The notes beneath the pieces are model-generated. The model was given only the letters and a program-made list of their open reading frames with translations. It did no database searches and was not told the origin of the DNA. This document shows, in pieces, positions 48,228 through 56,222 of a stretch of DNA of 64,000 nt. Source of the DNA: Parvibaculum sp. (GTDB taxonomy: Bacteria > Pseudomonadota > Alphaproteobacteria > Parvibaculales > Parvibaculaceae). Where the stretch lies: positions 1-64,000 of the forward strand of contig NZNS01000003.1 in NCBI GenBank assembly GCA_002694985.1, in the 5' to 3' direction. Numbering within the stretch: position 1 is the first letter of the stretch; each line of letters begins with the position of its first letter. The translations under genes and the position numbers were made by a program.

Positions 48228-48594
48228 ATGAGCCTCAGCGTCGACACCACGATCACGACGGGTGTCCCGCTTCGCGCGAGTGATCGAGGCTGCACAAAGT
48301 ATAACCCTCTCAATGGCGGCGGCGCGACCAGCGACGGCCGGATGACGGGCATCGACTCGGATAACGGCAACCTGAACTACGATCAGTGGATCTTCCTCAA
48401 CAAGGCGGTGAAGGCCACCATCGACGTTCAGGACACATGGGAGAATTACTGTTTCTTCCTCCGTCCATCGGCATTGATGCCGATTACCAGAGCACCTGGC
48501 GGGGCAGCCTGAGCTACACCAACACCTTCGGTGTCGGCTTCGACATCCTCACCTTAGATCGCGACTTCATCATGTCGATGCGTTTCCTACTGGT
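48228..48594 (+). pseudogene. DUF1302-family outer-membrane protein remnant with internal deletion
   Basis: The plus strand first reads MSLSVDTTITTGVPLRASDR and, further on, DSDNGNLNYDQW and KAVKATIDVQDTWENY. This is the N-terminal part of a DUF1302 protein (DTT-x-TYG, DGNLNYD, AxxDVxxxWENYG). About 30 codons later, in a different frame (from about 48473), it reads DADYQSTWRGSLSYTNTFG and LDRDFIMSMRF. This matches the C-terminal end of the same family (tWxxSLxYTxFxG, then DRDF at the end). The several hundred residues normally between them are missing, so the gene has lost its middle and its frame. It lies between padR and the queC operon terminator. Confidence 0.68.
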
Positions 48595-48624
48595 TCTGAT
48601 ACTGTCTCGGCGCAAGACAACAAG

Positions 48625-48656
48625 GCCCCGGAAAGTCAGCGCTTTCCGGGGCTTTT
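48625..48656 (+). terminator. Rho-independent terminator before queC
   Basis: GCCCCGGAAAG (48625-48635) pairs perfectly with CTTTCCGGGGC (48642-48652) over a 6-base loop, followed by TTTT. It probably ended the DUF1302 gene whose remnant lies just upstream, and it insulates the que operon. Confidence 0.85.
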
Positions 48657-48718
48657 GCTTGCCTGCTTGACGGCGCGCGGTCGCTCCTGTTCAACACCCT
48701 CGACGGAGCATCCAGACG

Positions 48719-49432
48719 ATGACAGAAACGGCCAAAACCAGAGCACTCGTGCTTTTCTCCGGTGGGCAGGACTCGACGGTCTGCCTCGCCTGGGCGCTTG
48801 CGCGCTATGAGGAAGTCGAGACCATCGGCTTCGACTATGGGCAGACCCATGCGGTGGAACTCAAGTGCCGCGAAACGCTGCTCAAGCGTCTGACGACGCT
48901 TTTCCCCGACTGGGAGGCAAAACTCGGGCCGGATCACATGCTCTCGCTGCCGGAGCTTGGACGGATCAGCGACACGGCGCTCACCTGCGATGTCGAAATC
49001 GAGATGGACGAAAACGGCTTGCCGACGACTTTCGTGCCCGGACGCAACCTCCTCTTCTTTACCTATGCCGCGGCCCTCGGCTATCGGCGGGGAGCTACCG
49101 CCCTCATCGGCGGAATGTGCGAAACCGATTATTCCGGTTATCCGGACTGCCGTTCTGACACCATCAAGGCACTGGAACGGGCCATCACGCTCGGCATGGA
49201 CAAGCCTTTCAGGCTCGAAACACCGCTTATGCGGATCGACAAGGCGGCCACATGGAAGCTGGCCAAAGAACTCGGCGGCAAGGCGCTGGTCGATCTCATT
49301 ATCGAGGACAGCCATAGCTGCTATCGCGGCGACCGTTCGATGCGCCATGACTGGGGCTATGGATGTGGCGTCTGCCCGGCCTGCGAATTGCGCGCAAAGG
49401 GTTATGCCGCCTATGTCTCGGGCGAGGCGTGA
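48719..49432 (+). CDS. queC: 7-cyano-7-deazaguanine synthase QueC
   Basis: ATP-dependent enzyme converting 7-carboxy-7-deazaguanine to preQ0 on the way to queuosine in tRNA. 237 residues. The PP-loop ATPase motif is [17 protein letters not shown] at residues 11-27; [13 protein letters not shown] and [13 protein letters not shown] follow. The zinc-binding Cys cluster near the end contains CYRGD, then [10 protein letters not shown] (C-x2-C-x2-C after an earlier Cys). It is the first gene of queC-queE-queD-queF and ends five bases before the queE ATG. A terminator about 60 bases upstream separates it from the preceding remnant. Confidence 0.97.
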   Translation: MTETAKTRALVLFSGGQDSTVCLAWALARYEEVETIGFDYGQTHAVELKCRETLLKRLTTLFPDWEAKLGPDHMLSLPELGRISDTALTCDVEIEMDENGLPTTFVPGRNLLFFTYAAALGYRRGATALIGGMCETDYSGYPDCRSDTIKALERAITLGMDKPFRLETPLMRIDKAATWKLAKELGGKALVDLIIEDSHSCYRGDRSMRHDWGYGCGVCPACELRAKGYAAYVSGEA

Positions 49433-49436
49433 GCCC

Positions 49437-50069
49437 ATGTATTCGGTGAAGGAACTTTTCTATACACTACAGGGAGAAGGCGCGAATGCCGGGCGCCCGG
49501 CGGTCTTCTGCCGCTTCGCGGGCTGCAACCTCTGGACCGGCCGGGAACAGGATCGAGCCAACGCCGTCTGCACCTTTTGCGATACGGATTTCGTTGGCAC
49601 GGACGGCGAAGGCGGTGGAAAGTTCGCCAATGCGGATGCTCTTGCAGGTGCTGTCGAAGCCGCATGGGCGAGCGGCGTGGCGCATGACCGTTTCGTTGTT
49701 TGCACCGGCGGCGAGCCCCTGCTGCAACTGGACGCGGCGCTCATCTCCGCTCTTCATGATAAAGGGTTCGAAATCGCGGTCGAAACCAACGGTACACTCG
49801 CGGCGCCGGACGGCATCGACTGGATCTGCGTCAGCCCCAAAGCCGACGCGGAACTGAAGCAGCTTCATGGTGACGAGCTGAAACTCGTCTATCCGCAGGC
49901 AAAGGCAAAACCGGAACGCTTCGAGGGGCTCGACTTCCGGCATTTCTTTCTGCAGCCGATGGATGGCCCAGAATCGGAGGAGAACACACGCGCGGCGACG
50001 ACTTATTGCCTCGCCCATCCGAAATGGCGGCTCAGCCTCCAGACGCACAAGTTGATCGGTATTCCCTGA
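49437..50069 (+). CDS. queE: 7-carboxy-7-deazaguanine synthase QueE
   Basis: Radical-SAM enzyme that contracts 6-carboxy-tetrahydropterin to 7-carboxy-7-deazaguanine. 210 residues from the ATG at 49437 (MYSVKELFYTLQGEGANAGR). The cluster-binding motif starts at CNLWTG and ends CTFCDTDF, with 14 residues between the first two cysteines (C-x14-C-x2-C). This replaces the usual C-x3-C-x2-C and matches the insertion variant described for Burkholderia QueE. FVVCTGGEPLLQ and VETNGTL are SAM and substrate motifs. It shares one base with the queD ATG, so the two are translationally coupled. Confidence 0.95.
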   Translation: MYSVKELFYTLQGEGANAGRPAVFCRFAGCNLWTGREQDRANAVCTFCDTDFVGTDGEGGGKFANADALAGAVEAAWASGVAHDRFVVCTGGEPLLQLDAALISALHDKGFEIAVETNGTLAAPDGIDWICVSPKADAELKQLHGDELKLVYPQAKAKPERFEGLDFRHFFLQPMDGPESEENTRAATTYCLAHPKWRLSLQTHKLIGIP

Positions 50070-50437
50070 TGCGAATCTACAAAGAGTTCTTTTTCGATGC
50101 GGCGCACTTCCTTCCTTATGCGGAGGAAGGTCATCCCAACCGGCGGATGCATGGACATTCGTTCCGCGTGGTCGTCTGGCTTTCAGGCAAACCCGACGCA
50201 TCGACGGGCCTCGTTCGTCATTTCGAGGACCTCGAACGCGAAGTCATGGCTGTGCGCGAAAAACTCGATCATCATCTTCTCAATGAAATCGAGGGTCTGG
50301 AGCTGCCGACGCTGGAACATATTGCAGTCTGGATATGGCATGAACTGGCAGCCCCTCTTCCCGAAATCGCGCGGGTCGAGATTCATCGGGCATCTTGCCG
50401 GGAAGGCTGTGTCTATGACGGCCCCGAAGCTGAGTAG
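50069..50437 (+). CDS. queD: 6-carboxy-5,6,7,8-tetrahydropterin synthase QueD, cysteine-less variant
   Basis: Converts dihydroneopterin triphosphate to 6-carboxytetrahydropterin. 122 residues (ATG at 50069). Zinc ligands are His in FFDAAHFLP and the two His of [18 protein letters not shown] and [11 protein letters not shown] carry other family residues, and the end has CREGCVYDG. In E. coli QueD the catalytic Cys sits in GHKCGRLHGHSF; the equivalent stretch here is [12 protein letters not shown], so Asn stands where Cys is expected. The operon context (queC, queE, queF) makes a QueD role very likely despite this, with a different residue presumably serving in catalysis. Confidence 0.92.
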   Translation: MRIYKEFFFDAAHFLPYAEEGHPNRRMHGHSFRVVVWLSGKPDASTGLVRHFEDLEREVMAVREKLDHHLLNEIEGLELPTLEHIAVWIWHELAAPLPEIARVEIHRASCREGCVYDGPEAE

Positions 50438-50447
50438 GAAATACGAG

Positions 50448-50924
50448 ATGGCGAAGACACCGAAAAAATCCGCGGCAAAAGGCGTCACTCTGCTCGGAAC
50501 GGCAACGCCTGTTCCCGCCTCTCCCGAAAAGGCTAATCTTGAGCGCGTATCCAATCCGCATGCCGACACGAATTATGTCGCACGCTTCACCGTGCCCGAA
50601 TTCACCTCCATTTGCCCGGTTACGGGGCAACCTGACTTCGCCCATCTCGTCATCGATTATGTGCCCGGCAAATGGCTGGTCGAATCCAAATCGTTGAAAC
50701 TCTACATGCAGTCCTTCCGCAATCACGGTGCCTTTCACGAAGATTGCACCGTGGCCATCGGCAAGCGTCTCGCCACTCTCCTCGCCCCGAAATGGATCAG
50801 GGTTGGCGGATACTGGTATCCGCGTGGCGGCATTCCGATCGATGTCTTCTGGCAAAAGGGAAAGCTGCCCGCAGGCGTATGGGTTCCGGACCAGGGTGTT
50901 GCACCCTATCGCGGACGCGGCTGA
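50448..50924 (+). CDS. queF: NADPH-dependent 7-cyano-7-deazaguanine reductase QueF
   Basis: Reduces the nitrile preQ0 to the amine preQ1. 158 residues from the ATG at 50448, in the short single-module class. The catalytic Cys lies in [17 protein letters not shown] near residue 57. The substrate- and cofactor-binding block is [18 protein letters not shown] (about residues 75-92), followed by FHEDC with the catalytic Asp. The Lys-rich N-terminus ([10 protein letters not shown]) is typical of alphaproteobacterial members. It begins 10 bases after queD and ends the operon. The later genes tgt, queA and queG are not in this window. Confidence 0.96.
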   Translation: MAKTPKKSAAKGVTLLGTATPVPASPEKANLERVSNPHADTNYVARFTVPEFTSICPVTGQPDFAHLVIDYVPGKWLVESKSLKLYMQSFRNHGAFHEDCTVAIGKRLATLLAPKWIRVGGYWYPRGGIPIDVFWQKGKLPAGVWVPDQGVAPYRGRG

Positions 50925-51326
50925 ACGCCCTCTCCCCGGTTTCTCAATTAAGTTTTACGCCCGAATTCTAGGGTGCCGTGGGGTGGGCTGAACGCGGACA
51001 GCATGAGTTTTCCGCGCATATGGAGTGACCCGACGTGCCGCAGAAAACCCGGATGATGGACAATCCGGGAGCGGATCAAGCCAAACGTGAACTGGACGCA
51101 GCCTTTCACGACTCGCTTTTCCCTATCTCCATATGTGCTGCAGTCCTGTTCATCGTTTTTTGCCATAGCGCACACGATCATTCTGCCCCCCGATCTGCGC
51201 TGGGTGCTTTGCGCGTCCTTTTGTTCCGCAACGTCACGCGCCACATCTCGCGGCGGTCTTGTTTTCATTCGCCGGCTCGCTAAGACTTGTGCCAACGAGA
51301 CATCAAAAAGCCGGGAGAGTAGAGAC
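50925..51326. other. Gap of about 400 bases without a supportable gene
   Basis: Between queF and the crotonase gene I see no recognisable RNA, repeat or terminator. A GTG-started frame at 51035-51283 (82 codons, one hydrophobic stretch) is open, but it has Arg/Ser/His-rich non-protein-like ends and no convincing ribosome site, so I do not call it. The promoter of the crotonase gene is presumably here. Confidence 0.5.
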
Positions 51327-52139
51327 ATGGAAGAGCGTATCAGGACCACCATCACCGATGGCGTGGCCGATGTCCGGCTTGTACGCACCGACAAGATGAA
51401 TGCGCTCGACGATGCAATGTTCATGGCGCTGCTCGAAACCGGCGAGAAGCTGAAAGCCGACAAATCCGTGCGCGCTGTCGTTATCTCCGGCGAAGGCCGC
51501 GCCTTTTGCGCAGGCCTCGACATGGGCAATTTCGACCGCATGGCGAATGGCGAACGCGAGGCGAACAAGTCGGAAGTCACTGGCCGTCTCGAACAGCGCA
51601 CACATGGCATCTCTAACCGCGCGCAATATACCGCGCTCGTCTGGCGCGATGTGCCCGTGCCGGTGATCGCCGCCGTGCATGGCGTTGCCTTTGGCGGCGG
51701 ATTTCAGGTGGCGCTCGGCGCCGATATGCGCTTCGTCGCGCCCGGCACACGCTTTTCTGTTATGGAAATCAAATGGGGCCTCGTACCGGACATGGCCGGC
51801 ATGAGCTTGATGCGCAGCCTCGCTCGCGAGGACATCATCCGCGATCTCACCTATACCGGCCGCATCTTCGAGGCCGACGACGCGCTTGCCTACGGCTTTG
51901 CAACCCGGCTTTGCGACGATCCCTATGCCGATGCACTTGCGACCGCGCGCGAGATTGCCGACAAGAGTCCATCCGCCATCCGCGCCGCAAAGCGCATATT
52001 GAACGCCGTGCCGGACAGCGACGCCGCTTCGATCCTCATGGCGGAATCGGTCGAGCAGGACAAACTTATCGGTGGCGCCCACCAGAAAGAAGCCATCATG
52101 GCCAATCTGGAAAAACGCCGTCCAAAATTTACGGACTGA
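51327..52139 (+). CDS. Enoyl-CoA hydratase/isomerase (crotonase) family protein
   Basis: 270 residues, ATG at 51327 after a GGGAGAG ribosome site. The two oxyanion-hole segments of the crotonase fold are present: ISGEGRAFCAGLDMGNF near residue 60 and AVHGVAFGGGFQVALGADMRF near residue 120. The active-site region MEIKWGLVPDMAGMSLM has Glu and Asp. Members hydrate or isomerise acyl-CoAs in fatty acid or aromatic degradation; the exact reaction cannot be told. It stands alone between the que operon and the cbb3 operon, with gaps of about 400 bases on each side. Confidence 0.88.
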   Translation: MEERIRTTITDGVADVRLVRTDKMNALDDAMFMALLETGEKLKADKSVRAVVISGEGRAFCAGLDMGNFDRMANGEREANKSEVTGRLEQRTHGISNRAQYTALVWRDVPVPVIAAVHGVAFGGGFQVALGADMRFVAPGTRFSVMEIKWGLVPDMAGMSLMRSLAREDIIRDLTYTGRIFEADDALAYGFATRLCDDPYADALATAREIADKSPSAIRAAKRILNAVPDSDAASILMAESVEQDKLIGGAHQKEAIMANLEKRRPKFTD

Positions 52140-52439
52140 GACGTTTGCGGTCTGCTGGCTGCTTTCGGAAGAATTGTCATATACCGCTGCGGCACTTTCG
52201 ACGCCCTCTGGTTTGACAAGCTGTATTGAATGACGCGAACTATTGCCGTTACCATCCCGCATACTGATTTCGAGCGGGTCGGATTTCGGGCCGGATTCAC
52301 GTCATGATGTCCTCAACGTGAGCGCTTGGAAGCCTCACACGAGGAAATGCAGGAGGGAGTCAGAACAGTGCTGGAGACCCCCCCCAAACAGCCCGGCTCA
52401 AACCGGACCCTCCCTTTGGTCACTGCGACAAACAAGCTC

Positions 52440-52480
52440 ATTGGATGCGCGCCCAATAAGATGTATTGGATATGTATCTT
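52440..52480 (+). promoter_or_regulatory. NsrR-like operator upstream of the cbb3 operon
   Basis: Within the otherwise empty 419-base gap before ccoN, half-sites AAGATGTATTG and ATATGTATCTT flank a single G at 52458-52480. This is the 11-1-11 layout of the nitric-oxide-sensing Rrf2 repressor NsrR (consensus halves AAGATGYATTT and AAATRCATCTT). By my count 19 of 22 half-site positions match. The element also extends to a 12-bp stem (52455-52483) and is preceded by ATTGG-N8-CCAAT (52440-52457). The site ends 78 bases before the ccoN ATG. No FNR/FixK box (TTGAT-N4-ATCAA) was seen in the gap. Rrf2-type control is inferred. Confidence 0.62.
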
Positions 52481-52558
52481 ATTTGGCGCGTCATCAGATT
52501 GCATATGCGCAGCATCTACCCGCTCTTCCTTGAAACAACTACAAGAACTCGATGTCCC

Positions 52559-54202
52559 ATGGTTTCAACACTGACACGTAGCGAGCGGCAGGCGGCAATC
52601 GGCGTCTCCGTTCTCGTAGCCATCTGCGGGCTCGCATTTGCCGCCCTTGGCCGGCACGATGTGCTGGAAATTCATGGCTTCCTGATTTTGGCATTCGGGC
52701 TTCTATGTGCATTTGCAGTCATCAACGGCTATTACGAACCCGAGCCTACCGATGAAAGATTGGCGAGCTACTACGACGCTCCGATCAAGGCCGGAATCGC
52801 GCTGTCCATGGCATGGGCGGTGTTCGCCTTGTTCATTGGCGTGTGGGTGGCTTCCCTCCTTGCCTGGCCCAATCTGACGTTCGATCAGGCATGGGCAAGT
52901 TTCGGACGGCTCCGCCCGGTTCACACCACGGGCATCATCTTCGGGTTTGGCGGTAACGCGCTCATCGCAACCTCTTTCCACGTGATGCAACGTACGTCGC
53001 GGGCGCGCATGCCAGACCAGTTCTCGGCCTGGTTCGTCCTTATCGGCTTCAATCTCTTCTGCCTGCTCTCCGTGACCGGATATCTGGTGGGAGTGACCCA
53101 GTCGAAGGAATATGCCGAAGCGGAATGGTACGCCGATATATGGCTCGTCATCGTCTGGGTGACCTATTTCATCCTCTACGTCAGGACCATCGCCCGACGA
53201 AAAGAACCGCACATCTATGTCGCGAACTGGTATTTCCTGGCTTTCATTCTCGTTGTGGCCATCCTGCATATCGTCAACAACATTGCCGTTCCGGTTTCTC
53301 TCGGCCACGCCAAGAGCTACCCCGTCTGGTCCGGCGTCCAGGATGCAATGGTGCAGTGGTGGTACGGGCACAATGCTGTCGCCTTCTTCCTGACGGCTGG
53401 CTTTCTAGGCATGCTCTACTATTACCTTCCTGTCAGGGCGCAGCGGCCGATCTTTTCCTACAGGCTTTCTATTCTCAGCTTCTGGGGTATCACCTTCTTC
53501 TACATGTGGGCCGGCTCACATCATCTCCACTACACCGCCCTGCCGCACTGGGTGCAGACGTTGGGGATGACATTTTCGGTGATGCTTCTTGTTCCTTCAT
53601 GGGCATCGGCGGGCAACGCATTGCTGACCCTCAACGGGGCCTGGCACCGGGTACGTGACGACGCGACACTTCGTTTCATGATGGTGGCGGCCGTGTTCTA
53701 CGGGTTGTCCACTTTCGAGGGGTCGTTCATGGCGATCCGGCCGGTCAACTCGCTGTCGCATTACACAGACTGGACCGTCGGTCACGTCCACGCCGGTGCG
53801 CTCGGATGGGTCGCGCTGATCACGTTCGGCTCCTTCTATACGCTGGTGCCCAGCCTCTGGAAGCGCGAGCGCATGTATTCTCCGGCGCTTGTCGAGGTCC
53901 ACTTCTGGCTCGCACTGGCGGGAACCCTTGTCTACATCTTCGCGATGTGGAACTCCGGCGTCATTCAGGGTCTGATGTGGCGGACGTATACGGAAGAAGG
54001 CACGCTCGCCTACTCATTCATCGACTCTCTTGTCGCAATGTATCCCTATTATATTGCGCGGACTCTCGGGGGACTTCTCTTCTTCGTCGGCGCTATCATC
54101 GGTTCCTACAACATCTGGATGACTGTCCGCGCGGTGCCGTTAGCCGCCGATCGCGGTTCGGACATTCCCGATTCCAGCGCTGTCGCTGTTGCGGGGGAAT
54201 GA
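52559..54202 (+). CDS. ccoN: Cytochrome cbb3 oxidase catalytic subunit I (CcoN/FixN)
   Basis: Membrane subunit with low-spin heme b and the high-spin heme b/CuB site where O2 is reduced. 547 residues from the ATG at 52559; the frame is open about 31 codons further up, but that part overlaps the operator. Twelve helices are predicted. Probable heme/Cu ligands: RPVHTTGIIFGFGGNAL, the His in WWYGHNAVAFFLTAGFLGM (CuB), the pair in AGSHHLHYT (CuB) and the two His in WTVGHVHAGALGW (hemes). Subunit I is longer than many (about 480 residues) because of the N-terminal helices. It starts the ccoNOQP operon. Confidence 0.96.
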   Translation: MVSTLTRSERQAAIGVSVLVAICGLAFAALGRHDVLEIHGFLILAFGLLCAFAVINGYYEPEPTDERLASYYDAPIKAGIALSMAWAVFALFIGVWVASLLAWPNLTFDQAWASFGRLRPVHTTGIIFGFGGNALIATSFHVMQRTSRARMPDQFSAWFVLIGFNLFCLLSVTGYLVGVTQSKEYAEAEWYADIWLVIVWVTYFILYVRTIARRKEPHIYVANWYFLAFILVVAILHIVNNIAVPVSLGHAKSYPVWSGVQDAMVQWWYGHNAVAFFLTAGFLGMLYYYLPVRAQRPIFSYRLSILSFWGITFFYMWAGSHHLHYTALPHWVQTLGMTFSVMLLVPSWASAGNALLTLNGAWHRVRDDATLRFMMVAAVFYGLSTFEGSFMAIRPVNSLSHYTDWTVGHVHAGALGWVALITFGSFYTLVPSLWKRERMYSPALVEVHFWLALAGTLVYIFAMWNSGVIQGLMWRTYTEEGTLAYSFIDSLVAMYPYYIARTLGGLLFFVGAIIGSYNIWMTVRAVPLAADRGSDIPDSSAVAVAGE

Positions 54203-54206
54203 AGCA

Positions 54207-54959
54207 ATGCCTGAACTCTTTCACCGCAAACTCGAACGTTCCACGATCGGCTTCGTTCTCGCTATCATCGTCGTTGCGAGTATTGGCGGCATCGTGGAGA
54301 TCGCGCCGCTTTTCACCATCGACGAGACTGTCGAAGAGGCGCCCGACATGCGGCTCTACACACCGCTGGAGCTGGCCGGCCGTAACATCTATATCCGCGA
54401 AGGCTGTTATGCGTGTCACAGCCAGATGATCCGTACACTGCGTGATGAGGTCGAGCGCTATGGCCCCTACTCGCTCGCCGTGGAGTCGCGCTACGATCAT
54501 CCGATGCTCTGGGGGTCAAAGAGAACAGGCCCGGATCTTGCCCGGATTGGCGACAAGTACTCAGATATCTGGCATGTCGCCCATCTGACCAACCCTCGCG
54601 ATGTCGTTCCGGAATCGAATATGCCGGCCTATCGCTGGCTGGCCCGGAACGATCTGAAGATCGAGGACCTTGCCCTGCACCTCGCAACCCAGCGTGCGGT
54701 CGGCGTTCCCTATACCGAAGACATGATCGAGAACGCCGCAGAAGATGCCTACGGACAGGCGACGCCCGATAGCGACGCCGCGTCCGGTGTCGCGGAGCGC
54801 TACGGCGAGGAAACCCAGATTCGCGCCTTCGATGGTGTTGCCACACGCCTGACCGAGATGGATGCTCTGGTCGCTTATCTTCAAGTGCTCGGACGGCTGA
54901 CAGACGCCGCATATGAAGATACCGCCGCTCCCCAGAAGCCGCCCGAGCCAGTCGAATGA
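54207..54959 (+). CDS. ccoO: Cytochrome cbb3 oxidase subunit II, monoheme cytochrome c (CcoO/FixO)
   Basis: Membrane-anchored c-type cytochrome passing electrons to CcoN. 250 residues from the ATG at 54207, four bases after ccoN. An N-terminal anchor helix (STIGFVLAIIVVASIGGIVE) is followed by the heme motif CYACH in EGCYACHSQMIRTL (about residue 72). The family blocks ESRYDHPMLWGSKRTGPDLA and VPESNMPAYRWL hold the axial Met in NMPAY. The C-terminus carries a Pro/Glu-rich tail. The order ccoN-ccoO is universal for this complex. Confidence 0.96.
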   Translation: MPELFHRKLERSTIGFVLAIIVVASIGGIVEIAPLFTIDETVEEAPDMRLYTPLELAGRNIYIREGCYACHSQMIRTLRDEVERYGPYSLAVESRYDHPMLWGSKRTGPDLARIGDKYSDIWHVAHLTNPRDVVPESNMPAYRWLARNDLKIEDLALHLATQRAVGVPYTEDMIENAAEDAYGQATPDSDAASGVAERYGEETQIRAFDGVATRLTEMDALVAYLQVLGRLTDAAYEDTAAPQKPPEPVE

Positions 54960-54972
54960 AGGAGCGCGCGTG

Positions 54973-55143
54973 ATGGACATTGACCACGATACTCTGGTCT
55001 TCTTTTCGAAGAGCTGGGGACTGTTCTATCTGTTGGCGTTCGCAATCTGCGTTCTCGCCTACACGTTCTGGCCCTCCAACAAGAAACGTTTCAACAAGGC
55101 CAAGAAAAGTATTCTCGATCCGGAAGACAAGCCATGGCAGTAG
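54973..55143 (+). CDS. ccoQ: Cytochrome cbb3 oxidase subunit CcoQ
   Basis: Small single-span subunit that stabilises the complex. 56 residues from the ATG at 54973 (MDIDHDTLVFFSKSWGLFYL), with one transmembrane segment ending YTFWPSNKKRF and the typical end ILDPEDKPW. A GTG lies one codon upstream. It begins 13 bases after ccoO, and its end overlaps the start of ccoP by 10 bases. Confidence 0.93.
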   Translation: MDIDHDTLVFFSKSWGLFYLLAFAICVLAYTFWPSNKKRFNKAKKSILDPEDKPWQ

Positions 55144-56015
55144 AAGAGCGCGATCCGGTCAGCGGCCGCAGGACGACCGGGCACGAATGGAACGGCATAA
55201 AGGAACTGGACACCCCCGTGCCCAAAGGTGTGCTGATCTTTCTGATCGTCACACATATTTTTGCGGTGCTGTGGTGGTTCCTGATGCCGAGCTGGCCGCT
55301 TGGGGACACCTACACAAAGGGGCTTCTCGACGTCAATCAACACAAGACGGTTGAAGAGCAGCTTGTCAGTTCGGCAGCTCAACGTTCGTCCTGGATGGAC
55401 TCGATCGAGACCTTGAGTTTCGAGCAGATTCAGGCCGACCCGGAACTCATGTCGATTGTGAAAAGCAGCGGCCATCAGTTGTTCGGAGACAATTGTGCCG
55501 CGTGCCACGGCATCGATGGTAAAGGCCGCGCCAATTATCCCGACCTGACGGATGACGACTGGCTCTGGGGCGGAGACGTTGAAACCATTGCCGAGACCAT
55601 GCGCGTCGGGATCAATTCCGCGCACCCCGAGAGCCGATTTGCGCAAATGCCCTCTTTCGGCGCCGATGGAATACTCAACCGCGAAGAAGTGAGAAGTGCT
55701 TCCGCTTACGTCTATTCGCTCAGCCATGAAGATTATTCAACGCCAGAGAACATCGGCAGGATCGAGGCCGGGAAGGAAGTCTTCATTGCAAACTGCGCGG
55801 TCTGCCACGGTGAGAATGCGCGCGGAAACCGAGACCTCGGTGCGCCTAATCTGACAGACCCATACTGGATCTATGGTGGCGACTTGCAGACGATTGTGAA
55901 CTCCGTTCATGGCGGCAGACAGGGGCATATGCCGACATGGGACGAACGGTTGACCGAGGGCAACATCAAGATACTCGCTCTCTACGTCCACTCTCTGGGA
56001 ACGGATGAGGAATGA
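55134..56015 (+). CDS. ccoP: Cytochrome cbb3 oxidase subunit III, diheme cytochrome c (CcoP/FixP)
   Basis: Diheme cytochrome that takes electrons from soluble cytochrome c or the bc1 complex. 293 residues. The N-terminal domain (HEWNGIKELDTPVPKG) leads to one anchor helix (VLIFLIVTHIFAVLWWFLMP). Two cytochrome c domains carry heme motifs CAACH (about residue 123) and CAVCH (about residue 223). Each is followed by the typical DDDWLWGG or DPYWIYGGD and a Met ligand in QMPSFG or HMPTWDERL. The ATG overlaps ccoQ, and the stop overlaps the next small gene by four bases. Confidence 0.96.
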   Translation: MAVEERDPVSGRRTTGHEWNGIKELDTPVPKGVLIFLIVTHIFAVLWWFLMPSWPLGDTYTKGLLDVNQHKTVEEQLVSSAAQRSSWMDSIETLSFEQIQADPELMSIVKSSGHQLFGDNCAACHGIDGKGRANYPDLTDDDWLWGGDVETIAETMRVGINSAHPESRFAQMPSFGADGILNREEVRSASAYVYSLSHEDYSTPENIGRIEAGKEVFIANCAVCHGENARGNRDLGAPNLTDPYWIYGGDLQTIVNSVHGGRQGHMPTWDERLTEGNIKILALYVHSLGTDEE

Positions 56016-56209
56016 CAGGCCGCCGTGAAAAGACTCGTCGTAGTACGCTGCTATTCGTCTGGGTTCTCATTCCAGTGGCGCTGCTGCTCTTCGTCGCCGC
56101 CAATACCCATCTGGTTTACGTCGCATATGAGTCCCGGCCCGACTGTGTTCCGCACCTGAAGGAAGCGGGCAATGAGGGGACGTTCAGAGCTGCCAAGTCC
56201 GCTTGCTGA
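56012..56209 (+). CDS. Small single-span membrane protein of the cbb3 operon
   Basis: 65 residues; its ATG overlaps the ccoP stop (ATGA), which indicates translational coupling. A basic N-terminus (TGRREKTRRST) is followed by one hydrophobic helix (LLFVWVLIPVALLLFVAANTHLV), then a short periplasmic tail with YESRPDCVPHLK and a final RAAKSAC. Two cysteines in the predicted periplasmic part could bind metal or heme-related ligands, but nothing shows this directly. Similar short proteins follow ccoP in some alphaproteobacteria, to my recollection. It may stand in for CcoH, which is otherwise missing; that is a guess. Confidence 0.7.
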   Translation: MTGRREKTRRSTLLFVWVLIPVALLLFVAANTHLVYVAYESRPDCVPHLKEAGNEGTFRAAKSAC

Positions 56210-56222
56210 GGAGATACGACCG

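Noticed and set aside
51035..51283. Open frame of 82 codons with one hydrophobic stretch
   Set aside because: Composition outside the hydrophobic part is not protein-like, the start is a GTG without a clear ribosome site and no family match is recognised.
52440..52457. ATTGG-N8-CCAAT as an FNR/FixK box before ccoN
   Set aside because: FNR-type sites read TTGAT-N4-ATCAA; the TTG-to-CAA distance is two bases too long and the inner AT/AT pair is missing.
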